DNA of 64,000 bases from an uncultured Cytophagales bacterium (GTDB lineage: Bacteria > Bacteroidota > Bacteroidia > Cytophagales > Thermonemataceae): assembly GCA_937911505.1 (NCBI GenBank), contig CALEMF010000017.1:146627-210626 (forward strand), read 5' to 3'. Below are positions 63,835-64,000 of this stretch, piece after piece. Each line of letters starts with the position of its first letter. Within the stretch, counting starts at the first letter, position 1. Under the pieces are notes generated by a model. It searched no databases and was not told where the DNA came from. It was given only the letters and a program-made list of their open reading frames with translations. A program made the position numbers and the translations under genes.

Positions 63835-64000
63835 TACGGAAACTTGTTATAAGCTGAATACGAGTGTAAGATGATTTTCTCTATGTATGTTTACTAAAAA
63901 GATTTTATGTACTCGGAAAAGATAGAGAATAGATCAAAATATAGATAATTAACTCAAGTTGCTAGTAATAAAAAGGTGCTACCGAATCGAAAAGCGAGTA

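Overview
The window looks like a chromosomal segment of a Bacteroidota bacterium, probably a Cytophagales-like lineage. The evidence is a set of lineage-typical genes: a lamin-tail-domain surface protein with a FlgD-like C-terminal domain, a fused DAHP synthase/type II chorismate mutase, a BatD-like protein and a DUF6913-like protein. Promoters also fit the Bacteroidota pattern (TTG, 20 bp, TAnnTTTA). No tRNA, rRNA, CRISPR array, transposase or integrase was seen.

Layout. Positions 1-3823 hold the start of asd (cut by the window edge) and a large secreted lamin-tail protein. Positions 3880 to about 21400 form an accessory island: about 15 mostly single-gene units, all on the minus strand, separated by long non-coding spacers. 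The genes are typical cargo: two esterases, a phosphoesterase, a 2OG dioxygenase, DUF4259, DUF4303, DUF418, an S41 peptidase, a VWA lipoprotein, an orphan HigA-like regulator and several unknowns. Three things stand out. A structured repeat of about 170-230 bp (family 1) recurs seven times, with paired-base changes in its stems. A second repeat (family 2) occurs three times, and two copies carry decayed 3' ends of the VOC gene at 21597. Several genes lie between gene-specific imperfect inverted repeats (GTTRGGCA-like at one end, complementary TGCCYAAC at the other), the logic of integron gene cassettes, although no integrase lies in the window.

Positions 21597-33904 are mostly core genes: VOC protein, SDR-like epimerase, AEC transporter, rRNA pseudouridine synthase, DAHP synthase/chorismate mutase, DNA ligase, ECF sigma factor, glycosyltransferase, Tgt and a UDP-sugar dehydrogenase. 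Positions 34007-39742 form a nucleotide-sugar operon (galE, rfbB, an ABC transporter pair, a UDP-GlcNAc 4-epimerase-like gene, rfbA) for surface polysaccharide precursors. An M1 peptidase, a TetR regulator and an alpha/beta hydrolase follow.

Positions 43381-46542 encode a 1053-residue protein that aligns by eye with type ISP restriction-modification methylases, but both catalytic motifs (I and IV) have been replaced, so it is probably a dead methyltransferase. Positions 47228-51111 hold a LuxR-type regulator beside three tandem paralogous lipoprotein-like genes and one decayed copy. Each is preceded by the same palindrome-plus-promoter module, and the last three units end in the same hairpin terminator.

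The right end (51109-64000) is housekeeping: two short-chain dehydrogenases, a PBP4-type carboxypeptidase, RecQ, an outer-membrane barrel, BatD, QueG (working in the same queuosine pathway as Tgt), a MATE exporter, glutamate dehydrogenase and a secreted protein made of ten 13-residue repeats.
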